From NCBI GenBank assembly GCA_050633285.1, contig JBOEGG010000002.1, positions 471,450 through 535,449 of the forward strand: DNA of 64,000 bases. The letters are read 5' to 3'. This DNA comes from UBA1672 sp050633285. Its GTDB lineage: Bacteria; Pseudomonadota; Alphaproteobacteria; Micavibrionales; Micavibrionaceae. How positions within the stretch are numbered: the first letter of the stretch is position 1; each line of letters begins with the position of its first letter. The position numbers and the translations under genes are program-made. The notes beneath the pieces are model-generated. The model worked only from the letters and a program-made list of their open reading frames with translations, had not been told where the DNA came from and searched no databases. Of the stretch, positions 16,651 to 26,105 are shown piece by piece.

Positions 16651-17523
16651 TTATGCGCGAACAAGCGCCTCATATGCGTCACGCAATTTCCGCGTTATAG
16701 GCCCAACGGTATAGTGATGCTCGTCAATTTGACCAACAGCTGTAACCTCTGCGGCTGTTCCTGTTAGGAATATTTCATCAAACTCACCAAGCTCTTCAGG
16801 CTTGATATGTCGCTCTTCTACAGGAATGCCGTGTTCCTTTGCCAAATCAATCAATGTCAGGCGTGTAATACCGTTCAAAAAACAATCCGGTGTCGGCGTA
16901 ATTAATGTTCCGTTTTTGATTGCAAAGAAATTTGCTGCGGATGCTTCGGCAATATATCCACGATGGTCTAACATGAGTGCGTCGTCAAACCCTTCATCCT
17001 CAACCGCATGCTTTGACATCGTACAAATCATATACAAACCCGCGGCTTTACTTTGCGTTGGTGCAGTATCAGGAGCAGGGCGTCGCCATGATGCCGTTTT
17101 TAATGATATGCCCTTATCACGTTTTTCTTCGGAGAAGTAAGTCCCCCATGCCCATGCGGCAACCGCAACATGTGTCTTTGTTAATTTGGCAGAAACACCC
17201 ATCTGTTCACCGCCACGCCACGCAAACGCACGTACATATGCATCGTTTAAGCCATTTGCTTTACACACGTCATATTTAATTTTTTCAAGTTCATCAACAC
17301 TAATCGGAACTTCCATACCTAGAATTTCGGCAGACCTGTGCAAACGTTCGGAATGTTCACGGCTTTTGAATATCTTGCCATTATACATGCGCTCACCTTC
17401 AAAGACGGAGCTAGCGTAATGCATGCCATGGCTAAGCACATGAACCTGCGCTTCTCTCCATGGTTTCATTTCACCTTTGATCCATATAAATCCATCTCTC
17501 TCGTCAAAGGGGATTATCGACAT
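16651..17523 (-). CDS. ilvE: Branched-chain amino acid aminotransferase
   Basis: 290 residues, PLP fold class IV. It transfers the amino group between glutamate and the 2-oxo acids of Val, Leu and Ile. Landmarks are MHYASSVFEGERMYNG near the N-terminus, the PLP lysine in APTQSKAAGLY, and the class IV signature region EASAANFFAIKNGTLITPTPD. The frame is open upstream to 17616, but the ATG at 17523 (MSIIPFDERDG) has AAGGAAG as a ribosome site and gives the usual family length. The upstream extension is Lys/Glu-rich and improbable. It is divergent from the response-regulator gene. Confidence 0.95.
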   Translation of the reverse strand: MSIIPFDERDGFIWIKGEMKPWREAQVHVLSHGMHYASSVFEGERMYNGKIFKSREHSERLHRSAEILGMEVPISVDELEKIKYDVCKANGLNDAYVRAFAWRGGEQMGVSAKLTKTHVAVAAWAWGTYFSEEKRDKGISLKTASWRRPAPDTAPTQSKAAGLYMICTMSKHAVEDEGFDDALMLDHRGYIAEASAANFFAIKNGTLITPTPDCFLNGITRLTLIDLAKEHGIPVEERHIKPEELGEFDEIFLTGTAAEVTAVGQIDEHHYTVGPITRKLRDAYEALVRA

Positions 17524-17653
17524 CTTTTTGTCTTCCTTTTCTTTTTTCGTGCGCTCTTTATAAACAACAGTGTTAACAATGGTCTTTACCTTCGATAAGA
17601 TAAAGCCACGAAACAAGCTATATGTGAAAAATAATTATGTGTAAACAGGGATC

Positions 17654-18382
17654 ATGAGTGTTTTAAACAAATTAAACGGTAGTATGAGTGATCGCTCACA
17701 TATCCTTGTGGTCGATGATGATACGCGCATCTGTAATCTGGTCTCTCGTTTCTTACAGGAAAATGACTTCATCGTTATGACTGCGGAGAGTGCCATTGAT
17801 GCTCAAGAGGTTCTTGAACGTTTTGAATTCGATGCAATTGTTCTGGATGTCATGATGCCCGGTATGACGGGAACTGAGCTTGTTCAAAAGTTAAGACAAG
17901 AAAAGGTAGATACACCTATCCTCTTACTGACGGCATTAGGAGAATCAGAAGACCGTATAACAGGATTTGAATCTGGCGCGGATGATTACCTACCTAAACC
18001 ATTTGAACCCAGAGAACTCGTGTTACGATTAAAGTCTATTCTACGCAGAACACAAAAGCCATCATCCGGAGAAACAGAATACAGAATCGGAAATTGGACG
18101 TTTAACCCCAAACATGATGAGTTGCGCGAATTTGATAATACAGAACATATTCTTGGCCTGACATCAGTTGAGGCAAACTTATTAAGAGCTTTGGCTGAGT
18201 CTGCAAATGATGTTGTGAGTAGAGAAGAGCTTGCCAAACGTTGTGATTTGGATATGGGGGAGCGCACAATAGATGTGCAGGTGACAAGGTTAAGGCGTAA
18301 GGTTGAGGAAAATACACGTATGCCCCGTTTCCTACAGACGGTACGCGGTAAGGGGTATATTCTGCGCGCGGAAAGAATTTAA
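17654..18382 (+). CDS. OmpR-family response regulator
   Basis: 242 residues: an N-terminal receiver (HILVVDDDTRICN, phosphoacceptor Asp in AIVLDVMMPGMTG, Lys in YLPKPFEPRELV) and a C-terminal winged-helix DNA-binding domain (LTSVEANLLRALAE ... RTIDVQVTRLRRKVEENTR ... VRGKGYIL). The first 14 residues precede the receiver; a second ATG at 17684 is possible, but the first has AGGGA upstream. The stop is followed after 2 bases by the sensor kinase. The pair ilvE/OmpR-type regulator is seen in other alphaproteobacteria, but its signal is unknown to me. Confidence 0.94.
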   Translation: MSVLNKLNGSMSDRSHILVVDDDTRICNLVSRFLQENDFIVMTAESAIDAQEVLERFEFDAIVLDVMMPGMTGTELVQKLRQEKVDTPILLLTALGESEDRITGFESGADDYLPKPFEPRELVLRLKSILRRTQKPSSGETEYRIGNWTFNPKHDELREFDNTEHILGLTSVEANLLRALAESANDVVSREELAKRCDLDMGERTIDVQVTRLRRKVEENTRMPRFLQTVRGKGYILRAERI

Positions 18383-18384
18383 AT

Positions 18385-19767
18385 ATGGTTGAGGATACTG
18401 CGAATGAAATTGGAAAGAAGAAGAAAACGTTGTTAAAGCGTTTAATGCCACAAACCCTATTAGGGCGTTCGTTATTGATCTTGATTACGCCTGTTTTTTT
18501 AATACAGGTTGTGGCAACAGTTATCTTCTTTGACCGCCATTGGCATAAAATGACATCACGGTTGGCCTTTGCTGTTGCGGGTGAAGTGTCAATGATTGTT
18601 GCAAGCCTGGAGGGACGAGAAAATGATACAGAAATGCTTGAAAAGCAAATAACTGCGTCAGAGAAACATCTGGATTTCCTTATAACATATGATGCAAAAA
18701 GCATCCTCCCCCCAAAACAAAAAGGTATCGTTGTTTCCCAGTTTTCAGGTTGGGAACATATGGTGAAGGAAAGGTTGACGAACGAGCTTATGATAAAGCT
18801 TGATAAGCCTTTCATCGTAAATGTAGACTTTCAGGAAAAGTGGATTGATATACAAATACAAATGTCGGATGGGGTTTTAAATGTCACATTACCACAACGG
18901 CGCTTATTTTCATCAACCAGCTATATATTCCTGATATGGGTCTTTTGTGCGTCAACGATATTGTTGATTATTGCAATCTTGTTTATGCGCAATCAGGTGC
19001 GCCCTATTAGAAGGCTCGCCATTGCCGCAGAACGATTTGGTAAAGGGCGTGATGTTAAAAACTTTAAGATAGAAGGTGCGCGTGAGGTCAGGCAGGCTGG
19101 ACAAGCCTTCTTGGATATGAAAACAAGAATTCAACGCCAGATATCCCAACGTACAGAGATGTTGGCAGGTGTCTCACATGACTTACGCACACCCTTAACA
19201 CGTTTAAAACTACAAGTCGCAATGATGGGGAATAGTGCCGATATCTATGACATGAAAAATGACCTCAATGATATGGAACGTATGTTAGAGGGGTACTTAA
19301 ACTTTGTTCGTGGAGAAGGGCGTGAAAAAACCTCTTTGATTGATTTATCCGTACTTTTAAAGGATATCGTTACCGCAACAAAACGCCAAGGTCATAAAGT
19401 TGAATTCATGCATGAGGGTGAAGTATCCGCACTAATATCATTACGTTCAATGGCCTTTAAACGATGTATCACAAATATTATTACAAACGCTTCGAAATAC
19501 GCAGATAACATCTGGGTTAATCTGAACGGTGATAAGGACGTACTTCTTATCGCGATAGAGGATGATGGCCCAGGTATACCTGAAGAGGAATATGGTGATG
19601 TTTTCCGCCCTTTTTATCGCGTTGATAGTTCGAGAAATGTGAAAACTGGCGGGGTAGGTCTGGGATTGCCGATCGCTATGGATATTGTAAATTCACATGG
19701 TGGACACATCTGGTTGGAAAAAAGTAAGCACGGCGGTTTGGCCGTGCTTATTCGTATGCCATTATAG
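18385..19767 (+). CDS. EnvZ-like sensor histidine kinase
   Basis: 460 residues. It has a membrane helix near residues 28-48, a periplasmic domain of about 125 residues, a second helix near 175-196, a HAMP domain (RNQVRPIRRLAIAAERFGKG), HisKA with the phosphorylated His in LAGVSHDLRTPLTRLKLQ, and a HATPase domain (NIITNASKYAD, DDGPGIPEE, GGVGLGLPIAMDIV). It is the cognate kinase of the preceding OmpR-type regulator, from which it is separated by 2 bases. The architecture is EnvZ-like; the periplasmic domain gives no clue to the ligand. It is convergent with the phasin gene, with 12 bases between stops. Confidence 0.94.
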   Translation: MVEDTANEIGKKKKTLLKRLMPQTLLGRSLLILITPVFLIQVVATVIFFDRHWHKMTSRLAFAVAGEVSMIVASLEGRENDTEMLEKQITASEKHLDFLITYDAKSILPPKQKGIVVSQFSGWEHMVKERLTNELMIKLDKPFIVNVDFQEKWIDIQIQMSDGVLNVTLPQRRLFSSTSYIFLIWVFCASTILLIIAILFMRNQVRPIRRLAIAAERFGKGRDVKNFKIEGAREVRQAGQAFLDMKTRIQRQISQRTEMLAGVSHDLRTPLTRLKLQVAMMGNSADIYDMKNDLNDMERMLEGYLNFVRGEGREKTSLIDLSVLLKDIVTATKRQGHKVEFMHEGEVSALISLRSMAFKRCITNIITNASKYADNIWVNLNGDKDVLLIAIEDDGPGIPEEEYGDVFRPFYRVDSSRNVKTGGVGLGLPIAMDIVNSHGGHIWLEKSKHGGLAVLIRMPL

Positions 19768-19779
19768 AACTTAAAGCTC

Positions 19780-20241
19780 TTAAGCTGCGTTTTTAGAAGC
19801 AGTTTTAGCAGTCTTAGATGCAGACTTCTGTGCTTTTTTCACACTTTCATCTGCTCTTTTTGTCAGAATGTTTGTTGCTTCTGAATTTGTTTTTTGAACA
19901 AGGTCGGCAATTTCTTTTGCACTTTCCATCGCTTGTTCGTAATTTTTCTGCATTGCCTGACTATTGCGTAGAAGCTTGTCCTCAGGCTTACCGGCATTCA
20001 ACATATCTTGCGCTATAGATGCGTTGTTACGCATGATTTGTGAAAATAGGGCATTTTGGCGATGTGCAATTTCTTGAAAGTTTTGCGCCGTGATTTGCTG
20101 TATCTCTGCAAGAGACTGCATGTTTTTACGTTGCTCATCGAGGGCTTGTTGCACATCAGCAGGCGCGTTCGCCATTGGTGCGGTTAAATTTGAAAAATCA
20201 AAGTTCTTTAAAACAGTATCGAAAAAATTATGTTGTGTCAT
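19780..20241 (-). CDS. Phasin family protein
   Basis: About 153 residues from the ATG at 20241 (GAGG 7 bases upstream; a second ATG at 20253 contains that site). The amphipathic helical core (AEIQQITAQNFQEIAHRQNALFSQIMR, then NSQAMQKNYEQAMESAKEIADLVQKTNSEATNIL) matches phasin_2-type proteins that coat polyhydroxyalkanoate granules. The C-terminus is a Lys/Ala/Ser-rich tail resembling the histone-H1-like tails of PhaM/PhaF-type phasins that link granules to the nucleoid; that is inference. The pha genes lie 13 kb downstream. A TGCTGCAC motif upstream is shared with the phaC promoter region. Confidence 0.88.
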   Translation of the reverse strand: MTQHNFFDTVLKNFDFSNLTAPMANAPADVQQALDEQRKNMQSLAEIQQITAQNFQEIAHRQNALFSQIMRNNASIAQDMLNAGKPEDKLLRNSQAMQKNYEQAMESAKEIADLVQKTNSEATNILTKRADESVKKAQKSASKTAKTASKNAA

Positions 20242-20517
20242 ATCAGACCTCATTAAAAAATATGCTGCATGGCAACACTACTTTTTTTTATAACATGTCG
20301 TCAAGAATAAAACTTTAGATGTGTGATAGTGCAGCAAAGTTAATAAATTAATATTCATGGTTTATTGGCCATTAAAGTAAACACAGAATAATTACCTAAA
20401 AAACACATAAACACTTTCACAATATTAGCGTCCTGTTAACATCTTTAGGCCATTGTATGAAAGGTATATGATGCAGGGGCACTGTATACTTAAAAAGAGA
20501 AATGCACATTTAAGACA

Positions 20518-23079
20518 ATGAAAAATAAGGATAACAAACGCAAATCTACGGTTAAACCAAGATTACGGGCGCTATGGATGACTTCTGGCATTGCGCAGGC
20601 TATCGTATTGCTTAATGGTATTATCCTTACCCTGACTGCGTTCTCTGTCTTTAGTTATTTTATTCAGGATATGTCTCTTGAAAAATACAAGCGTACGTCG
20701 CAGGACGCTGGACGTATTCTGGTTGATGGTATTTCCGGCCTTGAAAATTCTATGCGTCTTATCGGTAGTATCATACGATTGTCTGATAATAATAACAAAG
20801 ACGCATTGGCCGCATCAATTAGACGTAATGTACCTAACTTAAGCAAGTTTGACCAACTGGTCTGGTTGTTTGAAGAGCGTCCGGGGCTGTGGCAATATAA
20901 AACAGTATTTCAAGCGCACCACATAAATATACCAGAATCATCATATCACTTTGTACCAAATCAAGAAGTTATAACGCGGTTTGTCGAAGATAGAGTGTTC
21001 GAGTCTGAAGAGTTACATATTATTGCTAACTTTTCTGGGATGAATTACGTAGAAGAAAAATTAGAACCTGCAACAAGAGGGCGCTCTTTTGCTTTTGCAA
21101 AAACAATTACGGCTGGAAACTCTGTATCAGGTATCCTGGTAGGTATAAGCCGCGCAGCATTGCTTTTCGATCAAGACTTTATGTCGAAAAATGATTCCGT
21201 ATCACGGATTACCATTCGAGATGTGAACACAGGACGACGCATATATCATATGCAGCGTTTCCAACAAGACCTCGAAAAAAGTGACGACTTCACACAGGAT
21301 TATGGTTTCTTTGTCGGAGATAGTGAGTGGCAAGTTATTCTGGATTTTGTGAAGCAAAAAGACGTGATGTTGCTTGAAAAAATTCCATATATCATTCTGT
21401 TGTTTGGTTTTACAATTACCGCTGTTGGAACATTATTTATCCGCAGTAATAATAGGCACGCAAAGAAACTTGCAAAAGTAAATAACGTGTTGGAACTCAA
21501 AAACCATGAACTTGAAGCAGAAGTGCAAGAGCGTGAGAGATTGAATAATGTTCTTGCTTCCGCGGAAAGAGATAACAGATCAATTATTGATTCTGTGCGT
21601 GATATTATTTTTGAAACGGATATCGCCGGAGATGTCCTGTTTTTAAGTGCAGCATGGCAGCGTGTTACAGGCTTTGAACTTGAGAGATCAAAAGGGAAGA
21701 ACTTGTTCTCTATGCTCTATCCGGCGGATCAGGAAAAACAAAAGATGGACTTTGAGGCACTTGTCAGTGGGCAAAAATCATCTTATCGCTCTTTTACAAA
21801 GCTACGTATTTCCGATGGTACATTTCGCTCAATAGAAATTGCCGTTTCTATGATACGCCGTGATGATAAACAACAACTGCGCGTGGTTGGTACAATTACA
21901 GATGTAGAAGAACGCAGACGTGCGGAAAGAGCGCTGGCAGAAGCCGAAAAGAAATATCGTACAATCGTTGAAAATGCTGCGGGGGGATTATATCAACTTA
22001 CCCCTGAGGGCATATATCTGAGTGCCAATCCTGCAATGTCACGTATCTTGGAATATAGCTCTCCTGAGGAAATGTTGCGTTTGATTAAAAACGCGAATGG
22101 TAATGTTTATCCTGATATAAAGGAAAGAGAGAAGTTTATAAATACTCTGGTTTCTCAGGAGCAAGTCTTCGGTTATGAAACACAAGTCTCAACAAAGGAT
22201 AATGGGCGCATATGGGTGCGCGAGAACATTCGCATAGTGAAGGATGAGCAAGGAAATGTCCTTTATTTTGAAGGGTCTATGGAGGATATTACGAAGCGTA
22301 AAGAGGCTGATTTGGCTCTCATGGAGGCAAAGATGCAGTCTGATATTGCGAACCGCGCGAAAACAGAATTTATTGCAAATATGAGCCATGAGCTCAGAAC
22401 CCCATTGAACGCGATTATTGGTTTTTCAGAAGTTATGAAGAACGAGGTCATGGGTAAACTGGGACAAGATATTTATAAGGAATATGTCACTGATATCCAT
22501 GAGAGTGGTAACAGACTATTGAAAATTATTAATGAAATACTCGATATCTCAAAAATAGAATCCGGAAAACGAGATTTGAACGAGAGTGAGTTTAACCTTC
22601 AAGGTGTGCTTGATGTGTGTCTCGATCTTTTTGCGAGTCGAGCCAAAGATAAAACACTTACAGTTACCAACGAAGCAGTGAATCTGCCACGCGTCATCGG
22701 CGAAGAGCTATCGATTAAGCAGGTAATCGGAAATATATATTCTAACGCTGTTCAATATACACCAACTCAGGGACGCATAACGCTTTTCTCTAATTATGAT
22801 GTGGATGGTACATTCCGTTTATCTTTTACTGATACAGGCGTTGGTATGACAGAGCATGAAGTTGAAAAGGCGCTCTCTCCTTTTGGACAACTGGATAATG
22901 CACTTGATCGTTCTGGGGCGGGTACTGGCCTTGGTCTGCCTTTGGCAAATGCGATCATGGATATCCATGGTGGGCGCATTGAAATACTCTCGGAAAAATC
23001 AATTGGTACAACTGTGACACTAATATTCCCGTCAAACAGAGTATACAGGCAAGATGCTCCGCAAGGCATAGATGCCTAA
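20518..23079 (+). CDS. Membrane PAS-domain sensor histidine kinase
   Basis: 853 residues. Two membrane helices (about 27-49 and 285-306) flank a roughly 235-residue extracytoplasmic domain of CHASE-like size. After a short coiled coil come a first PAS (from about residue 350, IIDSVRDIIFETDIAGDVLF), a PAC segment, a second PAS (from about 480, YRTIVENAAGGLYQL), HisKA with FIANMSHELRTPLNAIIGFSEVM, and HATPase (GNIYSNAVQYTP, DTGVGMTEHEVEKALSPFGQ, GTGLGLPLANAIMDIHGG). There is no receiver domain, so a separate response regulator or phosphotransfer protein must be its partner. The same HisKA style occurs in PleC/DivJ-like alphaproteobacterial kinases. The gene overlaps the convergent recX by 4 bases. 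Confidence 0.92.
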   Translation: MKNKDNKRKSTVKPRLRALWMTSGIAQAIVLLNGIILTLTAFSVFSYFIQDMSLEKYKRTSQDAGRILVDGISGLENSMRLIGSIIRLSDNNNKDALAASIRRNVPNLSKFDQLVWLFEERPGLWQYKTVFQAHHINIPESSYHFVPNQEVITRFVEDRVFESEELHIIANFSGMNYVEEKLEPATRGRSFAFAKTITAGNSVSGILVGISRAALLFDQDFMSKNDSVSRITIRDVNTGRRIYHMQRFQQDLEKSDDFTQDYGFFVGDSEWQVILDFVKQKDVMLLEKIPYIILLFGFTITAVGTLFIRSNNRHAKKLAKVNNVLELKNHELEAEVQERERLNNVLASAERDNRSIIDSVRDIIFETDIAGDVLFLSAAWQRVTGFELERSKGKNLFSMLYPADQEKQKMDFEALVSGQKSSYRSFTKLRISDGTFRSIEIAVSMIRRDDKQQLRVVGTITDVEERRRAERALAEAEKKYRTIVENAAGGLYQLTPEGIYLSANPAMSRILEYSSPEEMLRLIKNANGNVYPDIKEREKFINTLVSQEQVFGYETQVSTKDNGRIWVRENIRIVKDEQGNVLYFEGSMEDITKRKEADLALMEAKMQSDIANRAKTEFIANMSHELRTPLNAIIGFSEVMKNEVMGKLGQDIYKEYVTDIHESGNRLLKIINEILDISKIESGKRDLNESEFNLQGVLDVCLDLFASRAKDKTLTVTNEAVNLPRVIGEELSIKQVIGNIYSNAVQYTPTQGRITLFSNYDVDGTFRLSFTDTGVGMTEHEVEKALSPFGQLDNALDRSGAGTGLGLPLANAIMDIHGGRIEILSEKSIGTTVTLIFPSNRVYRQDAPQGIDA

Positions 23080-23708
23080 TAAAACGGAATATCATCTTCA
23101 GTCATATCCAATACAGATTTCGCAACTTCATAAGAAAATCCTGCGCGAGCAAACACGCCTAAAGCCTTCTTAATATCGACCTCATCACGAATATTATAAG
23201 GGCCAAGCTTTTTCTTTTTCGCAAGTTTTAGAGCCGCTTGCTTTTCGGCATCTGCTTGCGTCTCGTAGTTGGTTTCATCTAAACTCTCTAATGCTTTGAC
23301 AGTTTTCTCCGCAGAGATCCCCTTATGGCGCATTTTGTGAATGATGGCTTGCCTCGATAATCCACGTCTGCGCAATGAATTTACAAGCCCATCTGTATAT
23401 AAATCATCATTCAAAAGGCCTGAGCCCTCAAAACGATCCGCGAGTTCCCGTACCAAAGTAACGCATTCCTCAAAGTCCTGATCTTCGTGGTGCATACATG
23501 AACGTCTGACCTTACGTGTCATAACGGTAATAAAGTGGTTCTTGCTTGCGGAAAACCGTTCAAGATAATAAAGGCCGGAGTTATGAAGGTAGCTTTTACT
23601 GATGCGTTTCGGTGGGCGTTTCTCACGCCGTCCTCCCGAATGCATTTTTTGTTTCGTATCGCCGTTTTGCGACTTGATCTTTATACTATCTGTTCTATGT
23701 TGAACCAT
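23076..23708 (-). CDS. recX: Regulatory protein RecX
   Basis: 210 residues. RecX inhibits RecA filament extension. The alphaproteobacterial form is recognisable by LHNSGLYYLERFSASKNHFITVMTRKVRR, then the three-helix repeats VRELADRFEGSGLLNDDLYTDGLVNSLRRRGLSRQAIIHKMRHKGI. The first 35 residues are basic and poorly conserved (GGRREKRPPKRISKS). The start at 23708 has GGAG 9 bases upstream. recA is not adjacent. It overlaps the histidine kinase gene tail to tail and is divergent from the ABC permease gene, with 38 bases between starts. Confidence 0.9.
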   Translation of the reverse strand: MVQHRTDSIKIKSQNGDTKQKMHSGGRREKRPPKRISKSYLHNSGLYYLERFSASKNHFITVMTRKVRRSCMHHEDQDFEECVTLVRELADRFEGSGLLNDDLYTDGLVNSLRRRGLSRQAIIHKMRHKGISAEKTVKALESLDETNYETQADAEKQAALKLAKKKKLGPYNIRDEVDIKKALGVFARAGFSYEVAKSVLDMTEDDIPFY

Positions 23709-23746
23709 ACTCGAAAACTCCAGACATATACTGTGCAGGCTTGGCT

Positions 23747-24547
23747 ATGATAAATCAATTCTCAGAACAAAAAAAGATAACAGGAATCAATAAAATTGGT
23801 CTTGTAACCTTAATTAAACGCGAAGTCTTCCGTTTTTTAAATGTGTATACACAAACAATCATTGCGCCGATGGTTACAACATTGATGTTCTACACTGTAT
23901 TTGCTCTCGCTTTTGGTGGGCTTGAACGTCAAATAGGCGGCATTTCATTCCTTGCTTTTCTAGGGCCGGGACTTGTGATGATGACGATGGTACAAAATGC
24001 ATTTTCAAATACCTCCTCTTCATTGGTGATATCAAAAGTGCAGGGGAACATTATTGATGTTTTGATGCCCCCCTTATCGGCGATGGAGGTGTTCATAGGT
24101 TTTGTAACCGGCGCAGTGTTGCGCGGTTTAATGGTTGGTCTTTGCACAACAATAGTGCTGAGCATATTTGCTCCAATACAAATTCATTCAGTCTTCGCGA
24201 TTATAGGCTTTGCTGTTTTAGGAACTTATATGCTTGGTAGCCTGGGGATAGCGGCAGGAATATGGTCAGAAAAATTTGATCACATCGCCGCAGTGACAAA
24301 TTTTATCGTAACGCCTATGACTTTCTTATCCGGAACATTCTATAGCGTCGACGCATTGCCAGGCATGTGGCAGAGTATCGCGCACTTTAATCCGTTCTTC
24401 TATATGATTGATGGCTTTCGTTATGGTTTTATTGGTCATGCGGACAGTAATATTTATCTTGGTATGTGTATTTTATTGCTATGTAATATTGGGCTATCAA
24501 TATTGTCTTATCGTATGATAAAGACAGGCTATAAAATTAAGTCATAA
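23747..24547 (+). CDS. ABC-2 type transporter permease without adjacent ATPase
   Basis: About 266 residues, six predicted membrane helices, with the ABC-2 membrane family pattern: LIKREVFRFLNVYTQTIIAPMVTTLMFYTVF at the N-terminus, ISFLAFLGPGLVMMTMVQNAFSNTSSSLVISK, and the conserved LSGTFYSVDALPGMWQSIAHFNPFFYMIDGFRYGF near the C-terminus. Such permeases export polysaccharide, lipid or drug substrates with a separate ATP-binding subunit, which is absent from this window. An in-frame TTG at 23741 precedes the ATG; the ATG is preferred. hslO follows after 18 bases. Confidence 0.88.
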   Translation: MINQFSEQKKITGINKIGLVTLIKREVFRFLNVYTQTIIAPMVTTLMFYTVFALAFGGLERQIGGISFLAFLGPGLVMMTMVQNAFSNTSSSLVISKVQGNIIDVLMPPLSAMEVFIGFVTGAVLRGLMVGLCTTIVLSIFAPIQIHSVFAIIGFAVLGTYMLGSLGIAAGIWSEKFDHIAAVTNFIVTPMTFLSGTFYSVDALPGMWQSIAHFNPFFYMIDGFRYGFIGHADSNIYLGMCILLLCNIGLSILSYRMIKTGYKIKS

Positions 24548-24565
24548 TAAGTTTTGGAATGATAA

Positions 24566-25519
24566 ATGATATCTGACAATTTTACGCAGACCTTTCAATT
24601 GGAAACGTCAAATTTGCGCGGCCGAATTGTATGCTTAGGCAGCGTACTTGACGATATCCTTACGGCGCATAATTATCCGTTGCCGATAGCACATCTGGTC
24701 GCGGAAACCATTACACTTTCTTTGGCATTGTCTTCTATGTTGAAGTATGAGGGAATCTTCACGCTTCAGGCACAAGGTGATGGCCCTATTCGAATGATTG
24801 TATCTGATGTAACGACGAGTGGTGAAGTACGTGCATGCGCGTCGTTTGATGCAGATCGTTTTCAAAGCTCAAGAGAGCAGGTCGCTGCTTTAAAAACGAC
24901 CGAAAGTTCACAAAATCATTTGGCACAATATTTGGGGAAAGGCTATATCGCTTTCACCGTTGATCAAGGGCAATATGCAGAGCGTTATCAAGGAATTGTA
25001 GAGTTAAAAGGGTCATCTCTTGTCGATTGTGTACAACATTACTTTAATCAATCAGAGCAAATTGGCACAGGCATAAAAATGGCCGTAGGGAAACGTGATG
25101 GCAAGTGGACGGCAAGTGCGATCATGCTACAGCACATGCCTGAAGACGAAAAAAACGTGCAAGCTGGCTTTGGTAATTTAAAAGAGGATGATTGGCGACG
25201 CTCTATGATCTTGCTTGATAGCTGTACTGAGGATGAATTCCTAGACCCGGATTTAGACCCTAGTCAGCTCCTCTTACGTTTGTTCCACGAGGAAGGCGTG
25301 CGCGTTTATGATAGAGAACCCGTTACGAAAACATGCCGTTGCAATGCACAGCGCGTTGAAAATATTCTATACACAATGCCGGACGACGATATTATACATA
25401 TGGGGGTAGATGGTATCATTTCAATGACGTGTGAATTTTGTAGTCAAACATATGAGTTCAAGCCCGAAGAAGTGATTAGTAAAAGGAATAAGCATGCCAA
25501 GAATGATGAAAACTCATAA
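24566..25519 (+). CDS. hslO: Redox-regulated molecular chaperone Hsp33
   Basis: 317 residues. Hsp33 is a holdase activated by oxidation: its C-terminal zinc cysteines (TCRCNAQRVENIL, then MTCEFCSQTYEF, giving the CxC and CxxC pairs) form disulfides under peroxide or HOCl stress. The N-terminal core is recognised by TFQLETSNLRGRIVCLGSVLDDIL and by ALSSMLKYEGIFTLQAQGDGPI. The length is slightly above the E. coli protein, as usual for alphaproteobacteria. The 3' end overlaps the following lipoprotein gene by 26 bases. Confidence 0.96.
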   Translation: MISDNFTQTFQLETSNLRGRIVCLGSVLDDILTAHNYPLPIAHLVAETITLSLALSSMLKYEGIFTLQAQGDGPIRMIVSDVTTSGEVRACASFDADRFQSSREQVAALKTTESSQNHLAQYLGKGYIAFTVDQGQYAERYQGIVELKGSSLVDCVQHYFNQSEQIGTGIKMAVGKRDGKWTASAIMLQHMPEDEKNVQAGFGNLKEDDWRRSMILLDSCTEDEFLDPDLDPSQLLLRLFHEEGVRVYDREPVTKTCRCNAQRVENILYTMPDDDIIHMGVDGIISMTCEFCSQTYEFKPEEVISKRNKHAKNDENS

Positions 25520-26105
25520 AGCACATACCCTAACGGTAATGGCGCTATGCTCTTCTGTTATGCTTACAGCGTGTAACCCTGTTTATAGAGGTGGTGGAGA
25601 ACCTCTCGCACAAATGACATTTGAGCATGTAAAGCCATTCTCAATTTACGTCGCATCTTATAATCCAATAGAGTATCCACAAGCTGAAACACTCTCCTTA
25701 CCACAAGGATATGTCGCTAATCCCGCAGATCTAATTTTTGACTACCTTGGCAGCCGTTATCAGGCGACAGGTAGTCAAGGGAAACTGCGTATTGAGATTG
25801 ATGATATCACAGTTAAGCATACGATAGAGCAATCGTCGAATGCGGTAGGGGCTGCATTAGGTGTTGCCAAAAAAGATAAATACACGGTACATGCCGCGTT
25901 AAAAATCGTGGCGCTGGGGACATCTCGATATGATCGTAAAGAGGTAACACTAAAAGCACATCGAACTGTCACAGTGTCAGAGCATATTTCTTTATCTGAG
26001 AGAGAAAACGCACAAATGCAAGCACTGGATAATTTATTGGATGATTTGGACGTAACAATTAAACGGCTTCTTATGCAGGAATTTTACCTTGTTGATGCCA
26101 ATTAA
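25494..26105 (+). CDS. Putative lipoprotein of unknown family
   Basis: 203 residues. The signal region ends in a lipobox (LTAC, Cys about residue 27), after which the mature protein begins NPVYRGGGEPLAQMTFEHV. It contains alternating strands and a segment LRIEIDDITVKHTIEQSSNAVGAALGVAKKDKYTVHAALKI reminiscent of small outer-membrane assembly lipoproteins, but I cannot name a family. AAAGGA lies 7 bases before the ATG at 25494 and inside hslO, so it is probably cotranslated with hslO. It is convergent with trkH, with a 4-base overlap of stop regions. Confidence 0.72.
   Translation: MPRMMKTHKAHTLTVMALCSSVMLTACNPVYRGGGEPLAQMTFEHVKPFSIYVASYNPIEYPQAETLSLPQGYVANPADLIFDYLGSRYQATGSQGKLRIEIDDITVKHTIEQSSNAVGAALGVAKKDKYTVHAALKIVALGTSRYDRKEVTLKAHRTVTVSEHISLSERENAQMQALDNLLDDLDVTIKRLLMQEFYLVDAN

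Noticed and set aside
18102..18815. 237-codon open frame antisense to the two-component genes
   Set aside because: It spans the 3' end of the response regulator gene and the 5' end of the kinase gene on the other strand. No ribosome site or recognisable domain supports it.
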